IMG/VR virus record: IMGVR_UViG_3300048922_000477
Location: 1-40,762 of that record
Source of the DNA: a virus
Length of the DNA: 40,762 nucleotides
Direction: 5' to 3' (one strand)
Positions 7,124-15,428 of this stretch are shown in pieces (within the stretch, counting starts at the first letter, position 1; every line of letters starts with the position of its first letter). The translations under genes were made by a program, and so were the position numbers. The notes beneath the pieces were generated by a model. The model saw nothing but the letters and a program-made list of their open reading frames with translations, was not told the DNA's origin and ran no database searches.

Positions 7124-7964
7124 AGCGCACAAACTCCAAAGTAAACGCCTGCTTGCGCGGGATGGCGCCAGGCAACAGCGCGCTTTGTTCTTCCTCAATA
7201 CTCTTGAGGCACCAATTGCCCAGGACGTGGCCATAGCCGGTGGTCAACCCCAGCGGGAGAAGACGCGAACCAATACGGCGCAGCGTATCCAGCTGCTTTA
7301 ACCCCCCCTTGAATCCCGGAAAAATGGCGCCCTTAAGCGTCATTTTTTCCTCGCCCATGCCCACGGCCTGCTGTGCCGGCCGCCGGCTTAAACGCTCCTG
7401 CGAAGCCCATCGAAACTCTGTAGAGCGCCGCAGTTCATCAAAGGCCGCCGTATCCAAGTTGAAGAAATACGGTTCCTCCCTGGGGTCTAGCGGCTGGATG
7501 ATCAGCAGGTGCGGAAACGGCTTAACCGCCTCCGGCGCCGGCGTCGCGTTCGCGGCAAACGCCCCCGTGGGAAAGATATTGGCCAGCGACGGACTGACCT
7601 TGCCGGCGATTTTGTTAATCGCCGCACCAGCCTTGCCGGCTTGTTCCTTCAGCACCCCCATGCGTTCGTCAATTTGTGACGCGGCGCGGGTAGCCTTGTT
7701 ATAGGTCTCCAACACCGTACCGACCTTTGCCTGGGCAGCGTTCACGCCGCGCATAACACGCTGAAGCTTTTCGCCCATGGCCGGGCCAATCACCGGCAAC
7801 CCCTCCAGCTCCGACGCCGCGCCGGTAATTTCACCAATGGCCCCATTAAGGGGCCCAATCATTCCATCAAGGCTACGCCGGCCGGCCTCGCCAGTCGTGG
7901 CCAGGTACTTCAGCCCGGCCTGGAGCTGGTCTAAGTACCCCGGGTCTTTCGTGTCTTTGTCCAC
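7098..7964 (-). CDS. U: P2 gpU-like tail protein with long N-terminal extension
   Basis: The tail terminator/assembly protein of P2-like tails. The gpU domain occupies the C-terminal half (PHLLIIQPLDP onward, with RSTEFRWASQERLSRRPA, GAIFPGFKGGLKQLDTLRR, FTLEFVRYGDD). About 130 residues before it form an Ala/Gly-rich helical region (ASELEGLPVIGPAMGEKLQRV). That makes it much longer than P2 gpU at about 160 aa. I prefer the GTG at 7964: it follows AAGGGGGGGG 3-5 nt upstream and lies just after the tape-measure stop. An ATG at 7985 or 7994 would overlap the previous gene and has a weaker ribosome site. Confidence 0.8.
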   Translation of the reverse strand: MDKDTKDPGYLDQLQAGLKYLATTGEAGRRSLDGMIGPLNGAIGEITGAASELEGLPVIGPAMGEKLQRVMRGVNAAQAKVGTVLETYNKATRAASQIDERMGVLKEQAGKAGAAINKIAGKVSPSLANIFPTGAFAANATPAPEAVKPFPHLLIIQPLDPREEPYFFNLDTAAFDELRRSTEFRWASQERLSRRPAQQAVGMGEEKMTLKGAIFPGFKGGLKQLDTLRRIGSRLLPLGLTTGYGHVLGNWCLKSIEEEQSALLPGAIPRKQAFTLEFVRYGDDMQNG

Positions 7965-7974
7965 GTCCCCCCCC

Positions 7975-10896
7975 TTACCCCACATGAGGCTCATCAAAAA
8001 GGCTTGCACTTGAAAGCTGACGGCTGATTTCTTGCCGATGGTTTTGCAAGTACGGCTCAATTTCCCGGGCCAGCTGCTGGGGGTCTTTCACATCCCCTTT
8101 CACGGTCAAACTGAACGGCGCCGACACATGCACCACCTGCTCAAACTTCGCCCGTTCTGGCTTCACCGGTGGCAACGGCTTAGGCACTGCCGCACCAGGC
8201 TTAACTGCCTGCGCCTGGGCCAGCGCTCTAACCAGATCGCCAACCTCAGACCCAGGCCCGTTACGCGTAACGCCCTGCCCATCAAGAACGCGATCAGGCA
8301 TCAAAGCCGGCGCCGGCGCGTCCCCCTTGCGCCCGCTGGCAGGCACAACCAAGGGAACCGGCAATAACAGTGGTGGCGTGTTAGGACGCCCCGAAGGCGC
8401 GGCTGGTGCAGTTACACGCACAACCGGGGCAAGCGGTAGCACGGGCGAAGGGTCACGTCCCGGGCCGCCGCGTAGCGGTCCCAACGGCGCATTTACCGGC
8501 AGCATCGGTTGACCAGGCGCAGCATCACGCCCAGGTGCAACCTGCACCATCGCCGGCGCCGGCGCCGATGTCACAGGCGCCGCGTTACGGCCAGGCGGCG
8601 TAACGGCGTCCGCCCTCGATGTCGGCCCGGGTGCCGGCACCGGTGGCCGCTGAAGCATCAAAGGCACCGGCGGCGCCACTTTCGGCGGCGCTTTGAACGA
8701 CGCAGCAATATCCCCCAGCACCGGCGGAATATTCTTGCCGGCATCGGCCATCATCAGCGGCCCGGCCGCAGGCATTACCTTCGTTGCCGGATCACTGCCA
8801 AACATGGCCTTGCCGGCATAACCGCCCAGGGCCTGGCCACCGGTACTCCCCAAGTAAGCCCCGATCAGGCCACCCACCACGGTACCAATCACCGGCACCA
8901 TCGAACCGATGGCCGCGCCGGCCGCAGCACCGGCCAGGGTGCCGGCTAAATTGCCCGCCGCCTCACCGTAACCCTCAGCCATTTCATCGCGCGTTTCGGC
9001 GTTGTCGTAGGTGTCCTTGGCCATCAACAGCGAGTCGACCGCCGCAAAAACCGCCGTACCCTTGACCATGCCGCCGGTATTCATGCCCACACCCTGGCGG
9101 ACTGGTGCAGGGCGAGCCGAACCCGGTGCAGCAGTAGGCGGAGTTGCTGCCGCCCGGGCCGCTGGCGAGGACGGCTTGCCCTTCTTGGTTTTTTTGCGGC
9201 GCTTACTGTCGCCGGCATCCATGCCAGGACCATCAAGCCCGCCGGCCGGCATATTGGTGACGATTACGCGCTGGGGAATGTTGGGATCACCGCCGCGCAG
9301 TCCGCCACGGGCTATATTCAGCAGCCCTCGGCCGATTTTCACGCTGTTTACAACACCTCGAAAACCGATAAGCCCGGCGGTGATCGCGGCGACACTGGAA
9401 ACCACCTTGGGCGATTCATCGCCCAGCGAGCTAAGCCCACGCCCAACCCAGGCCAGGCCATCCGCCACACCATCCGTCATCGGGCGGATGGCGTCGCCAA
9501 TCATGCGCATAGAGTCATCCATGCTCTGCGCCATCTCGGCCCACTTTTGCGCGGACGCCTCCCGGCGCTCGGCCAGGTTTTTATCCAGAATGCCCGTGGC
9601 TGACTTGGAGTCGTTCTTGAGCTGTTCGTATAGCGCTTTGTTCTGCGTGTAAGCCGTGAGGGCGGCTTTCACTTGCATGTCGGCAAAAATATCGCCGGTT
9701 CGCAATGCCTGCTCCAAAGAGTCAATCATTGCCTTGGCTTTTACCGGATCGGTCTCCTTGTTGATCTTTGCGGTGGCCTCGGCCATTGCCTTGGCTTTCG
9801 CCGGGTCCGTCGCCGCAACGTAGCGCTGGGCCAGCGCCAAGCTCGCCTCCAGTGTCGACATGCCCTTTTGTAGCCCTGTTTGCATGGAACCCTGATAGTC
9901 GATCCCGGCCTTTTTGTAGGCCATGACGGTATCGCGGGCGCCGATTTTCTCCATCCAGTTTTTCAGGTTGTTGGCCGCCTCATCGGCACCACCTGCAGTT
10001 TTCATTTGCACTTGCAGCATCGCGCCCAGCTGCGTCACGGCATCCATGCCGGTAATGCCCAGCTTGCCCATGCCCGCCAGCATTTCCGGCGCCCATCGGG
10101 CCATGTCGCTGGCCTCGAAGCTACCGGCCTGGCCCTGATAGGCGATGGCCTCAAGGGCTTGTTGCATGACCTTGGGGTCGGTGATTTTGGCGTTCTGCCC
10201 CAGGGCGTTGATCATCTTGGCGGTGTCTTCAGCTCCCGCACCCTGGCCCACGACGAACTTGGCCGCCGTAGGCGCATACGACAGCGCCTCAGACAGATCC
10301 ATGCCCGCCCCAACCAGGGAGTTCACCACCTGCGCTACTTCATTGCGGCCCATTCCCGCGTCACGGGAAGTCTGCAAAATGGTTTGGGACATTTGCTTTT
10401 CTTGCGGGGCATTGGCAATGCCCGCCTTGATCGCAATATCCCGAATGATTGCGCCATAGTCAGCGCTGACCTTCGTAGGCACCGCCACAGCGGCGGACAA
10501 CCCCACCGCCTGGCCGACAGTGCTTTTCATACCCTCACGGCCGGCCTGGATTTGTTGGTGCCCCAGCGCTTTCAGCTCAGCTTTGCGCGCCGTACGGCCC
10601 AACGTCTGATAGGCCTTTTCCAGCCGGCCGACCTCGATGCCCTGTTTCTTGAGGCTGGCCAGGTTGGCATCGAGCTTGGTCAGTAGCGTGCTTGCGCCAT
10701 TCTCCCCCGCCAGGTGCGCCTTGCGCCATTCTTCACGAAGCCGGATCGTGTCGCCAATGGTGTTTTGAAGAACCCGGGCTTTTGCCCCAGTCGCCTCCAG
10801 GCGCTTTATGCGGCTTTCAACGTCCTTGAACGCCGAACCCACGGTGGAGCTAACAGCCCCACCAATGACGATACCAAGCGCTAATTTGCTTGCCAT
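7975..10896 (-). CDS. T: tail tape measure protein (P2 gpT-like)
   Basis: Sets tail length and fills the tube lumen. The 973-aa protein has a long helical N-terminus, a central TP901-type tape-measure core (GMGRNEVAQVVNSLVGAGM; EASDMARWAPEMLAGMGKLG), Gly/Ala membrane-active stretches (GNLAGTLAGAAAGAAIGS, then VVGGLIGAYLGSTGGQALGG), and a striking Pro/Ala-rich segment at about residues 740-890 with repeated PGRNAAP-type units. The C-terminus returns to helix. The start ATG at 10896 follows AGGGCAAGCAC. It ends 10 nt before the preferred gene U start. Confidence 0.92.
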   Translation of the reverse strand: MASKLALGIVIGGAVSSTVGSAFKDVESRIKRLEATGAKARVLQNTIGDTIRLREEWRKAHLAGENGASTLLTKLDANLASLKKQGIEVGRLEKAYQTLGRTARKAELKALGHQQIQAGREGMKSTVGQAVGLSAAVAVPTKVSADYGAIIRDIAIKAGIANAPQEKQMSQTILQTSRDAGMGRNEVAQVVNSLVGAGMDLSEALSYAPTAAKFVVGQGAGAEDTAKMINALGQNAKITDPKVMQQALEAIAYQGQAGSFEASDMARWAPEMLAGMGKLGITGMDAVTQLGAMLQVQMKTAGGADEAANNLKNWMEKIGARDTVMAYKKAGIDYQGSMQTGLQKGMSTLEASLALAQRYVAATDPAKAKAMAEATAKINKETDPVKAKAMIDSLEQALRTGDIFADMQVKAALTAYTQNKALYEQLKNDSKSATGILDKNLAERREASAQKWAEMAQSMDDSMRMIGDAIRPMTDGVADGLAWVGRGLSSLGDESPKVVSSVAAITAGLIGFRGVVNSVKIGRGLLNIARGGLRGGDPNIPQRVIVTNMPAGGLDGPGMDAGDSKRRKKTKKGKPSSPAARAAATPPTAAPGSARPAPVRQGVGMNTGGMVKGTAVFAAVDSLLMAKDTYDNAETRDEMAEGYGEAAGNLAGTLAGAAAGAAIGSMVPVIGTVVGGLIGAYLGSTGGQALGGYAGKAMFGSDPATKVMPAAGPLMMADAGKNIPPVLGDIAASFKAPPKVAPPVPLMLQRPPVPAPGPTSRADAVTPPGRNAAPVTSAPAPAMVQVAPGRDAAPGQPMLPVNAPLGPLRGGPGRDPSPVLPLAPVVRVTAPAAPSGRPNTPPLLLPVPLVVPASGRKGDAPAPALMPDRVLDGQGVTRNGPGSEVGDLVRALAQAQAVKPGAAVPKPLPPVKPERAKFEQVVHVSAPFSLTVKGDVKDPQQLAREIEPYLQNHRQEISRQLSSASLFDEPHVG
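8259..8272. repeat. palindrome CGTTACGCGTAACG (copy 2 of 6)
   Basis: Perfect 14-bp palindrome inside the tape-measure gene, encoding Val-Thr-Arg-Asn on the minus strand. Confidence 0.7.
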
Positions 10897-10932
10897 GTGC
10901 TTGCCCTATGCGTCGTGTGGCTCAATAGCGGC

Positions 10933-11028
10933 TCAATCCGTGAGCCACCACACCATGTCTGAAGCCGGCATGTCCAACAGCTCAGCTGCCGAAAAATGCA
11001 GCTCGGCCGCCAAGCGTTTGGCCATCAT
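10933..11028 (-). CDS. gpE'-like tail assembly chaperone extension
   Basis: P2-type tails make two products from the E region: gpE, and a longer gpE+E' by ribosomal frameshift. The downstream frame continues past the end of gpE with DAGQLKMMAKRLAAELHFSA and ends AELLDMPASDMVWWLTD, a GpE/E'-like pattern (xxELxxMxxxxMxxW). It could be read as a fusion by frameshift at the GGGG run (11053-11050), or start alone at ATG 11028, which has only a weak ribosome site. The coordinates give the stand-alone version. The fused product would be about 137 aa. The frame relation is +1 (equivalently -2), not the -1 shift described for P2. Confidence 0.6.
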   Translation of the reverse strand: MMAKRLAAELHFSAAELLDMPASDMVWWLTD

Positions 11029-11044
11029 TTTCAATTGCCCGGCG

Positions 11045-11350
11045 TCACACCCCGACTTCGTTATCCAGGCGAAAATAACCTTCCTGAAGGCGCTTGTAGT
11101 CCACCGTTTTGATAGCCCCCAAGTCCTTTTCCCCGATTTGGGTAAGACTGCACAGCAGGTTAACTTCCAGCTGCTCCTGATCGCCGTTAGCCGTGGCACT
11201 GGCGGCGCGAAGGTCGCGCAAGCAAGGCGCGCGCATCGGGATCTTGTCGCGTTTCATACCCTCGACCTCAAGCGGATACTTGAGCGTCACCACAGCGCCG
11301 TCGGCCGTTACTTCCAGCCACTCGGGCAATGTTTGGTCAGTTGCTTTCAT
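11045..11350 (-). CDS. E: P2 gpE-like tail assembly protein
   Basis: Tail assembly chaperone of 101 aa that binds the tape measure before tube polymerisation. Recognised from position between FII and T and from the family pattern (VTLKYPLEVEGMKRDKIPMR, then LRDLRAASATANGDQEQLEV, LCSLTQIG, LDNEVGV). It starts at ATG 11350 with AAGGATAAAAGAAC upstream. Its last codons (GTC GGG GTG TGA) contain a GGGG run where the ribosome could slip into the E' frame. Confidence 0.88.
   Translation of the reverse strand: MKATDQTLPEWLEVTADGAVVTLKYPLEVEGMKRDKIPMRAPCLRDLRAASATANGDQEQLEVNLLCSLTQIGEKDLGAIKTVDYKRLQEGYFRLDNEVGV
11050..11053 (-). promoter_or_regulatory. candidate programmed frameshift site in E/E'
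   Basis: Four G residues on the minus strand, one codon before the gpE stop. A tRNA-Gly on GGG can re-pair after a +1 slip, and the next codons read TGT GAC GCC into E'. No canonical X-XXY-YYZ heptamer for a -1 shift is visible nearby, and the frame of E' would not fit one. Confidence 0.4.
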
Positions 11351-11362
11351 GTTCTTTTATCC

Positions 11363-11866
11363 TTAGAGAGCCAGTGCGGCACGCATTGCTGTGTATTGGT
11401 CAACGCCGTTGATAACCCGCACACAGGCCACGGGGTCGATTTCGTACATCACACGGCCGTCGATTTCCAACTTGTAGTAAGTGACGGCAATCGAGTGTTT
11501 CAGCTCGGCCTTTTCACCGGCTTTCCAGTCGCCCATGTCCAGCTCTTTGAGCATGCCCCGGACGGTTGCAACGACTGGGGTAATGCGGCCTTTATGGCCC
11601 TTGAAAGCCCCACGGAACACCGCATTACATGCGGTCTGATCAGCGAGCCCCACGAACTTCATGGACTCGCGGCGAACGCCGGTCGTGACAAAGCCGGCCT
11701 CCATCTTCTCCAGGCCCATATCCATTTCGATGGAGCCACCCATACCGCCGCCGCGATATTCGTCGGTCTTCACCACGATCTTGGGGAGGGTCATGCTTGG
11801 AACGTCACCGGTAAAGCTGATGCCGTCCACGAACAGGTTGGTATTCACCAATACTTCAGGAATCAT
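11363..11866 (-). CDS. FII: major tail tube protein (P2 gpFII)
   Basis: Forms the inner tube of the contractile tail. The 167-aa length matches the family. It begins MIPEVLVNTNLFVDGISFTG with a strong AGGAGG ribosome site and contains EYRGGGMGGSIEMDMGLEKM and the C-terminal LKHSIAVTYYKLEIDG stretch typical of P2-type tube proteins. It lies 12 nt after the sheath gene. Confidence 0.95.
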   Translation of the reverse strand: MIPEVLVNTNLFVDGISFTGDVPSMTLPKIVVKTDEYRGGGMGGSIEMDMGLEKMEAGFVTTGVRRESMKFVGLADQTACNAVFRGAFKGHKGRITPVVATVRGMLKELDMGDWKAGEKAELKHSIAVTYYKLEIDGRVMYEIDPVACVRVINGVDQYTAMRAALAL

Positions 11867-11878
11867 TTAGCAGCCTCC

Positions 11879-13051
11879 TTAGGCGGCAGTGTCGAGGACT
11901 TCGGTCAACCATTGGTTGGTGACTTCAACGCGGAAGTTAGGGTTTTCAGCCGGCGGCACATCGGTAAACCGGATGTTCCAGAACACCTTGCCTTGCTCCA
12001 GTTGGCTGGCCGTGTTCAGTTCGGTATCCGCGTAAACTTCGAAGTTGATCACCGCACCCTGATTTTTCAGGTCACGCATGAACGCCTGAAGCCCTTCGGT
12101 TACGTCGCTGACGTAAGTCTTGGTAATGCTGCGATCCACCGCCCATTTGTGGCCGGCCAGAATCGCGTCCATGACGATATCGACGGTGCGAACGCGGGTA
12201 ACGAATGCCCATTTCGCATCACTGGAAAGCGTGCGGTTGCCCCATAAGCGGTAGCCGTCATCGCGAATGATGGTGGCAATATTGGCGTTATTGAGCAGGT
12301 TGGCCCGGCACGTTTCGTCACCGTCCAAGAACTCGATAGGACGGGCGGTACCGGTGATGCCAACAAACTCTTTGTTGGACGGCGACGCCCAAAATCCGTA
12401 CTCCGCATCGGTATAAGCGAACATCCCCGCCGCCCAGGCAGACGCCGGGGAATCAATGGTCTTGCTCTCCACGGTGTCGAACTGCTGAACGCCCGGATCT
12501 ACCATGTAGATGCGCTTGCTACCGAAGTTCTTGGCGTACTCCATGGCCGCCTCATCGGTGGTGTTCGGGCCGTCCACGATTGCGATAGCGCGCAGCTTCG
12601 CAGCCAGGCCATCCATGGCGGTGGCCACCGCCTGCGTAGCGGAATGACCAGGGGCCACCAGCAAACGCGGCTGGGCGTTGAATCGGCTTTTACCATCCAG
12701 CAGGGCCGCCAAGCCCGTACGCTTACCATCGGCCTTTACGCCACCGATGATGGCCGAGGTTTGCAGCGCCTTGTCTTCAAGCTTGGCAACGCCACAAGCG
12801 ACGATCACGGCCTTGGAGCGGGTGAAAATTGCTTTAGCTGCGCGGGTGATTGCGGAATCTGGCCCGAAAGCGGCCACCGCTTCGCTTTCGCGCGTCAGTA
12901 GCACCAGGTCGCCAGGCTGCGCGGAGAACTCCGGCGCCACGGTGAAAGTGTCCACCAGGCCGATAATGGACGACGATGGCAGCGCAATAGCGCGCGCGCC
13001 GGTGTCGACCAGCGTTACGGTAACGCCGTGAAAACGACTTGTAGAAGGCAT
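11879..13051 (-). CDS. FI: tail sheath protein (P2 gpFI)
   Basis: Contractile sheath subunit around the tail tube. 390 aa, normal for the family, beginning with FHGVTVTLVDTGARAIALPS, which is the P2/phiCTX sheath N-terminus. It also has FDTVESKTIDSPASAWAAGM, GYRLWGNRTLSSDAKWAFV and a C-terminal ENPNFRVEVTNQWLTEVL segment. Two terminator-like hairpins stand directly upstream, so its expression may depend on read-through or an unseen promoter. Confidence 0.96.
   Translation of the reverse strand: MPSTSRFHGVTVTLVDTGARAIALPSSSIIGLVDTFTVAPEFSAQPGDLVLLTRESEAVAAFGPDSAITRAAKAIFTRSKAVIVACGVAKLEDKALQTSAIIGGVKADGKRTGLAALLDGKSRFNAQPRLLVAPGHSATQAVATAMDGLAAKLRAIAIVDGPNTTDEAAMEYAKNFGSKRIYMVDPGVQQFDTVESKTIDSPASAWAAGMFAYTDAEYGFWASPSNKEFVGITGTARPIEFLDGDETCRANLLNNANIATIIRDDGYRLWGNRTLSSDAKWAFVTRVRTVDIVMDAILAGHKWAVDRSITKTYVSDVTEGLQAFMRDLKNQGAVINFEVYADTELNTASQLEQGKVFWNIRFTDVPPAENPNFRVEVTNQWLTEVLDTAA
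13013..13025. repeat. palindrome CGTTACGGTAACG (copy 3 of 6)
   Basis: Near the 5' end of the sheath gene, encoding part of Gly-Val-Thr-Val-Thr. Identical to the copy in gene D. Confidence 0.7.
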
Positions 13052-13074
13052 AGGCCCAATCTCCAGACATGAAA

Positions 13075-13096
13075 AAGCCCCGCACTGGCGAGGCTT
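13075..13096 (-). terminator. intra-operon hairpin upstream of the sheath gene
   Basis: On the minus strand AAGCCTCGC / GCGGGGCTT (one G-T pair) with a CAGT loop and a TTTTTC tail. It lies 24 nt before the sheath start and is the second of two tandem terminator-like hairpins. Confidence 0.6.
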
Positions 13097-13115
13097 GAGG
13101 GTTTAGCGAGGGAAT

Positions 13116-13143
13116 GAAAAACGCCCCGACAGTGCGGGGCGTT
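13116..13143 (-). terminator. intra-operon terminator after the fibre chaperone gene
   Basis: On the minus strand a perfect 9-bp stem AACGCCCCG / CGGGGCGTT, loop CACTGT, then a T-run. It overlaps the stop codon of the fibre assembly gene. Confidence 0.75.
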
Positions 13144-13531
13144 ATGGGGTTTGCTGATCTATCCAGGCGGGCCTGATAGGGCGGTGTTTCGTGTCGGGGA
13201 AGTCCGACGCCTGGGGCCAATCGCGCAACGATTGCATGTAGCCCAACAGTTCGCCGTACTGCTCCACCGTCAGCGACGTGGCGCCGCCCAGCTCTACCTC
13301 ATCACGGTGACGCTCGCGCAGCCACTTGACGCTTTCCAATTCACCGTCGCGCCACCGGCGTTCCGTACTGGCGTCTTCTTCGGCGGTCGATATCGGCGCA
13401 GTTTTGCCGCCTTTCTCAACCCAGGCCAAGTAGGCCACCCAATCGTTATTGCCCATGTCCTGGGGAATAAACACGCCGTCCGGCAAGCGCTGAACGCCCG
13501 CCGGGCTAAATTTATACTTGCTAGTATCCAT
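13142..13531 (-). CDS. tail fibre assembly chaperone-like protein
   Basis: The 129-aa protein directly follows the tail fibre gene, where P2-like phages keep their fibre chaperone (gpG/Tfa position). AAGGGGGGCTC precedes the ATG at 13531. The sequence has the C-terminal pattern seen in such proteins (LTVEQYGELLGYMQSLRDWPQ, then FPDTKHRPIRPAWI, resembling the YRQALRDVPxQxGFP motif of tail assembly chaperones). It should help trimerise the fibre. Assignment comes from that motif and the position. Confidence 0.8.
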   Translation of the reverse strand: MDTSKYKFSPAGVQRLPDGVFIPQDMGNNDWVAYLAWVEKGGKTAPISTAEEDASTERRWRDGELESVKWLRERHRDEVELGGATSLTVEQYGELLGYMQSLRDWPQASDFPDTKHRPIRPAWIDQQTP

Positions 13532-13541
13532 GAGCCCCCCT

Positions 13542-15428
13542 TTAAATTTCAGAATCAGCGGTCCACTCGATTTGCATGGTATGGCCAGGCGCCGAGCCGC
13601 TTGGCGGGATGCAGGACAAAGCAAACCCTGTAGCCCACAAGCTTTGAATGTTGGTCGCCGTGCATGGCTTCTGCGTAGACTGCGCCCAAATCTGTGAGCT
13701 TTCCTCGCCAGGCGAGAACAGCGTTAGTGTGGGCACCACACGTTTAACCTCCCGAAAATCCATGCGCAACGCTGACTGCGACGCCAGAGCCGCCGCCGAC
13801 TGTGTGAACGTTGCAATACAGGTCGAAGGCCCATTGTTCGACTTGCTGGGGTGATCCATAAGAAACGACTTTTCAAAGTATCGAAGACAGGCGCGGAATT
13901 CCTCTTGAACCGTATGCAGATCATAAGGTGTAGCGACGCTGCCAGACTCGACTTGGATATTGGTGATATCCGTAACATGCGAACCCGTCCCCCAGCTCGC
14001 TATAATCAGCTCTAAGTAGTCGTTAGAGACACCCATGCTTTTATTCACTACCGACGCCAGATCAAGCGTGACGATATACTTTTTATAAACCGGGGTTAAA
14101 TCAACCGATGTTCCAACATCAATATCCGGCTGATTCGAACCAACCCCAAAGCTCTGCCGAAGAATTACAGCGCAAGTATGCGCAACGCTACTTCTCATAA
14201 AGAAAGAGATTGTAACTTTACCGCCCGCCAGCGTTTTCACATTTTCTATGCGCTGGCTTAAATTCCAGCCTTGTCCTGCGCCCTCCCGAGAAAGACGCAA
14301 ACAGTATTTGGACTCGTTAATATTGGCTTCTTGTTCAACATTCATCTGACTCCAACTACAAATAGCATTGGTTGGGCTGTAGATCCTCCATCGATCAGGG
14401 CCGAATGCGCTTTCAGGGCCACCACTGGCCTTGCCTACAACGCCTGATTTACCGCGCTGCCATACTTGAAAAGCACCATTGATCAACCGATTTTTACGGT
14501 AGACATGAACAGGAAACAGTTGATTCGGGCTTTCAATTTGAGCCCTTACCAACTCAGTGTTGGCCACCCGCTTAGAACGGTCATCGACAGGGGCCGTAGG
14601 CGCGTTCTGCCCACCAAGCCACTGGAACGCCAGGGCCGAGGTTCCAAGCACCAGCGGGCCATCACTGCCCAGTTGCCAGATGGTATCGGCGTTTGCCGTA
14701 CCCCGTTCCACCGTCACCATCAGACCGGGCGTCACCTTGTCGCTGCTGTCTGCGTCGACCGAGCGCGTCCAGCTATCAGGCCCGACCACGTACAAGCCGT
14801 TGTCTTTCGCTTGCGCCTGATCTTTTACCAGCACTCGCGAACCCGCTGGCACCGCGAACCCGTCGATGGCTTGAATGCCCGCCAGGACCACGGGCCCCGT
14901 GGTAGCGACCAATACCGACTGCTTAAAGTCCAGTCTGTTAATGGCGCCGGCAATAGACTCGTCTACATAGCGGCGCGTTGCCGTTACGACCGAAGGGTCG
15001 ATATTTAGCACCACGTTAGTGGAACTCTTGACGATGAAATTCATGCGGACGGTTTGCGTCCGGCCGGCGCCCTGGGACAGCTTCGGCTTGAAGCTTGGCG
15101 CGCAGTTGGCCACCGCCACCAGATCCCCGTCCGAGTCGAACAACCCCAGCTCACGAATCCAGAAACCGCCCTCATCGGACGGAATGATCTGCTCGGCTAC
15201 AAGGATGCCCGGGTTCGCTGGATCAGGGCCCAGCATGTTCAGCGGCGCACGGCGGCGCTCGTTGATCAACACCTTCTGCAAACGGTCCGGCATTGGGTCA
15301 GTGTTATTGGCGTCCCCCACGGCCATGTGGGTTAACTTCCAAGTCATCAGGCCGGCATCGGCTTTAACTTGCTTGGCCTCCCCCACGGCCGTAAGGATGG
15401 CGAAGAACTGCGAATTGGCATCAATCAT
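13542..15428 (-). CDS. H: tail fibre protein (P2 gpH-like)
   Basis: Host-recognition fibre of 628 aa. The N-terminal 150 residues are the conserved baseplate-attachment domain (FFAILTAVGEAKQVKADAG, then TWKLTHMAVGDAN, PSDEGGFWIRELGLFDSDGDL, matching DUF3751 fibres). A middle region follows with NGLYVVGPDSWTRSVDADS-like shaft sequence. The C-terminal part (from about residue 320, INGAFQVWQRGKSG) resembles carbohydrate-binding jelly-roll tips, with VKTLAGGKVTISFFMRSS. Base composition drops sharply in this distal part (about 13650-14530), which is a common sign of receptor-tip exchange. It overlaps gene I by 4 nt. Confidence 0.9.
   Translation of the reverse strand: MIDANSQFFAILTAVGEAKQVKADAGLMTWKLTHMAVGDANNTDPMPDRLQKVLINERRRAPLNMLGPDPANPGILVAEQIIPSDEGGFWIRELGLFDSDGDLVAVANCAPSFKPKLSQGAGRTQTVRMNFIVKSSTNVVLNIDPSVVTATRRYVDESIAGAINRLDFKQSVLVATTGPVVLAGIQAIDGFAVPAGSRVLVKDQAQAKDNGLYVVGPDSWTRSVDADSSDKVTPGLMVTVERGTANADTIWQLGSDGPLVLGTSALAFQWLGGQNAPTAPVDDRSKRVANTELVRAQIESPNQLFPVHVYRKNRLINGAFQVWQRGKSGVVGKASGGPESAFGPDRWRIYSPTNAICSWSQMNVEQEANINESKYCLRLSREGAGQGWNLSQRIENVKTLAGGKVTISFFMRSSVAHTCAVILRQSFGVGSNQPDIDVGTSVDLTPVYKKYIVTLDLASVVNKSMGVSNDYLELIIASWGTGSHVTDITNIQVESGSVATPYDLHTVQEEFRACLRYFEKSFLMDHPSKSNNGPSTCIATFTQSAAALASQSALRMDFREVKRVVPTLTLFSPGEESSQIWAQSTQKPCTATNIQSLWATGFALSCIPPSGSAPGHTMQIEWTADSEI

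Noticed and set aside
10808-12247. Open frame of 479 codons on the + strand opposite sheath, tube and E genes
   Set aside because: Antisense shadow of three well-recognised tail genes; amino-acid composition is unlike a real protein.
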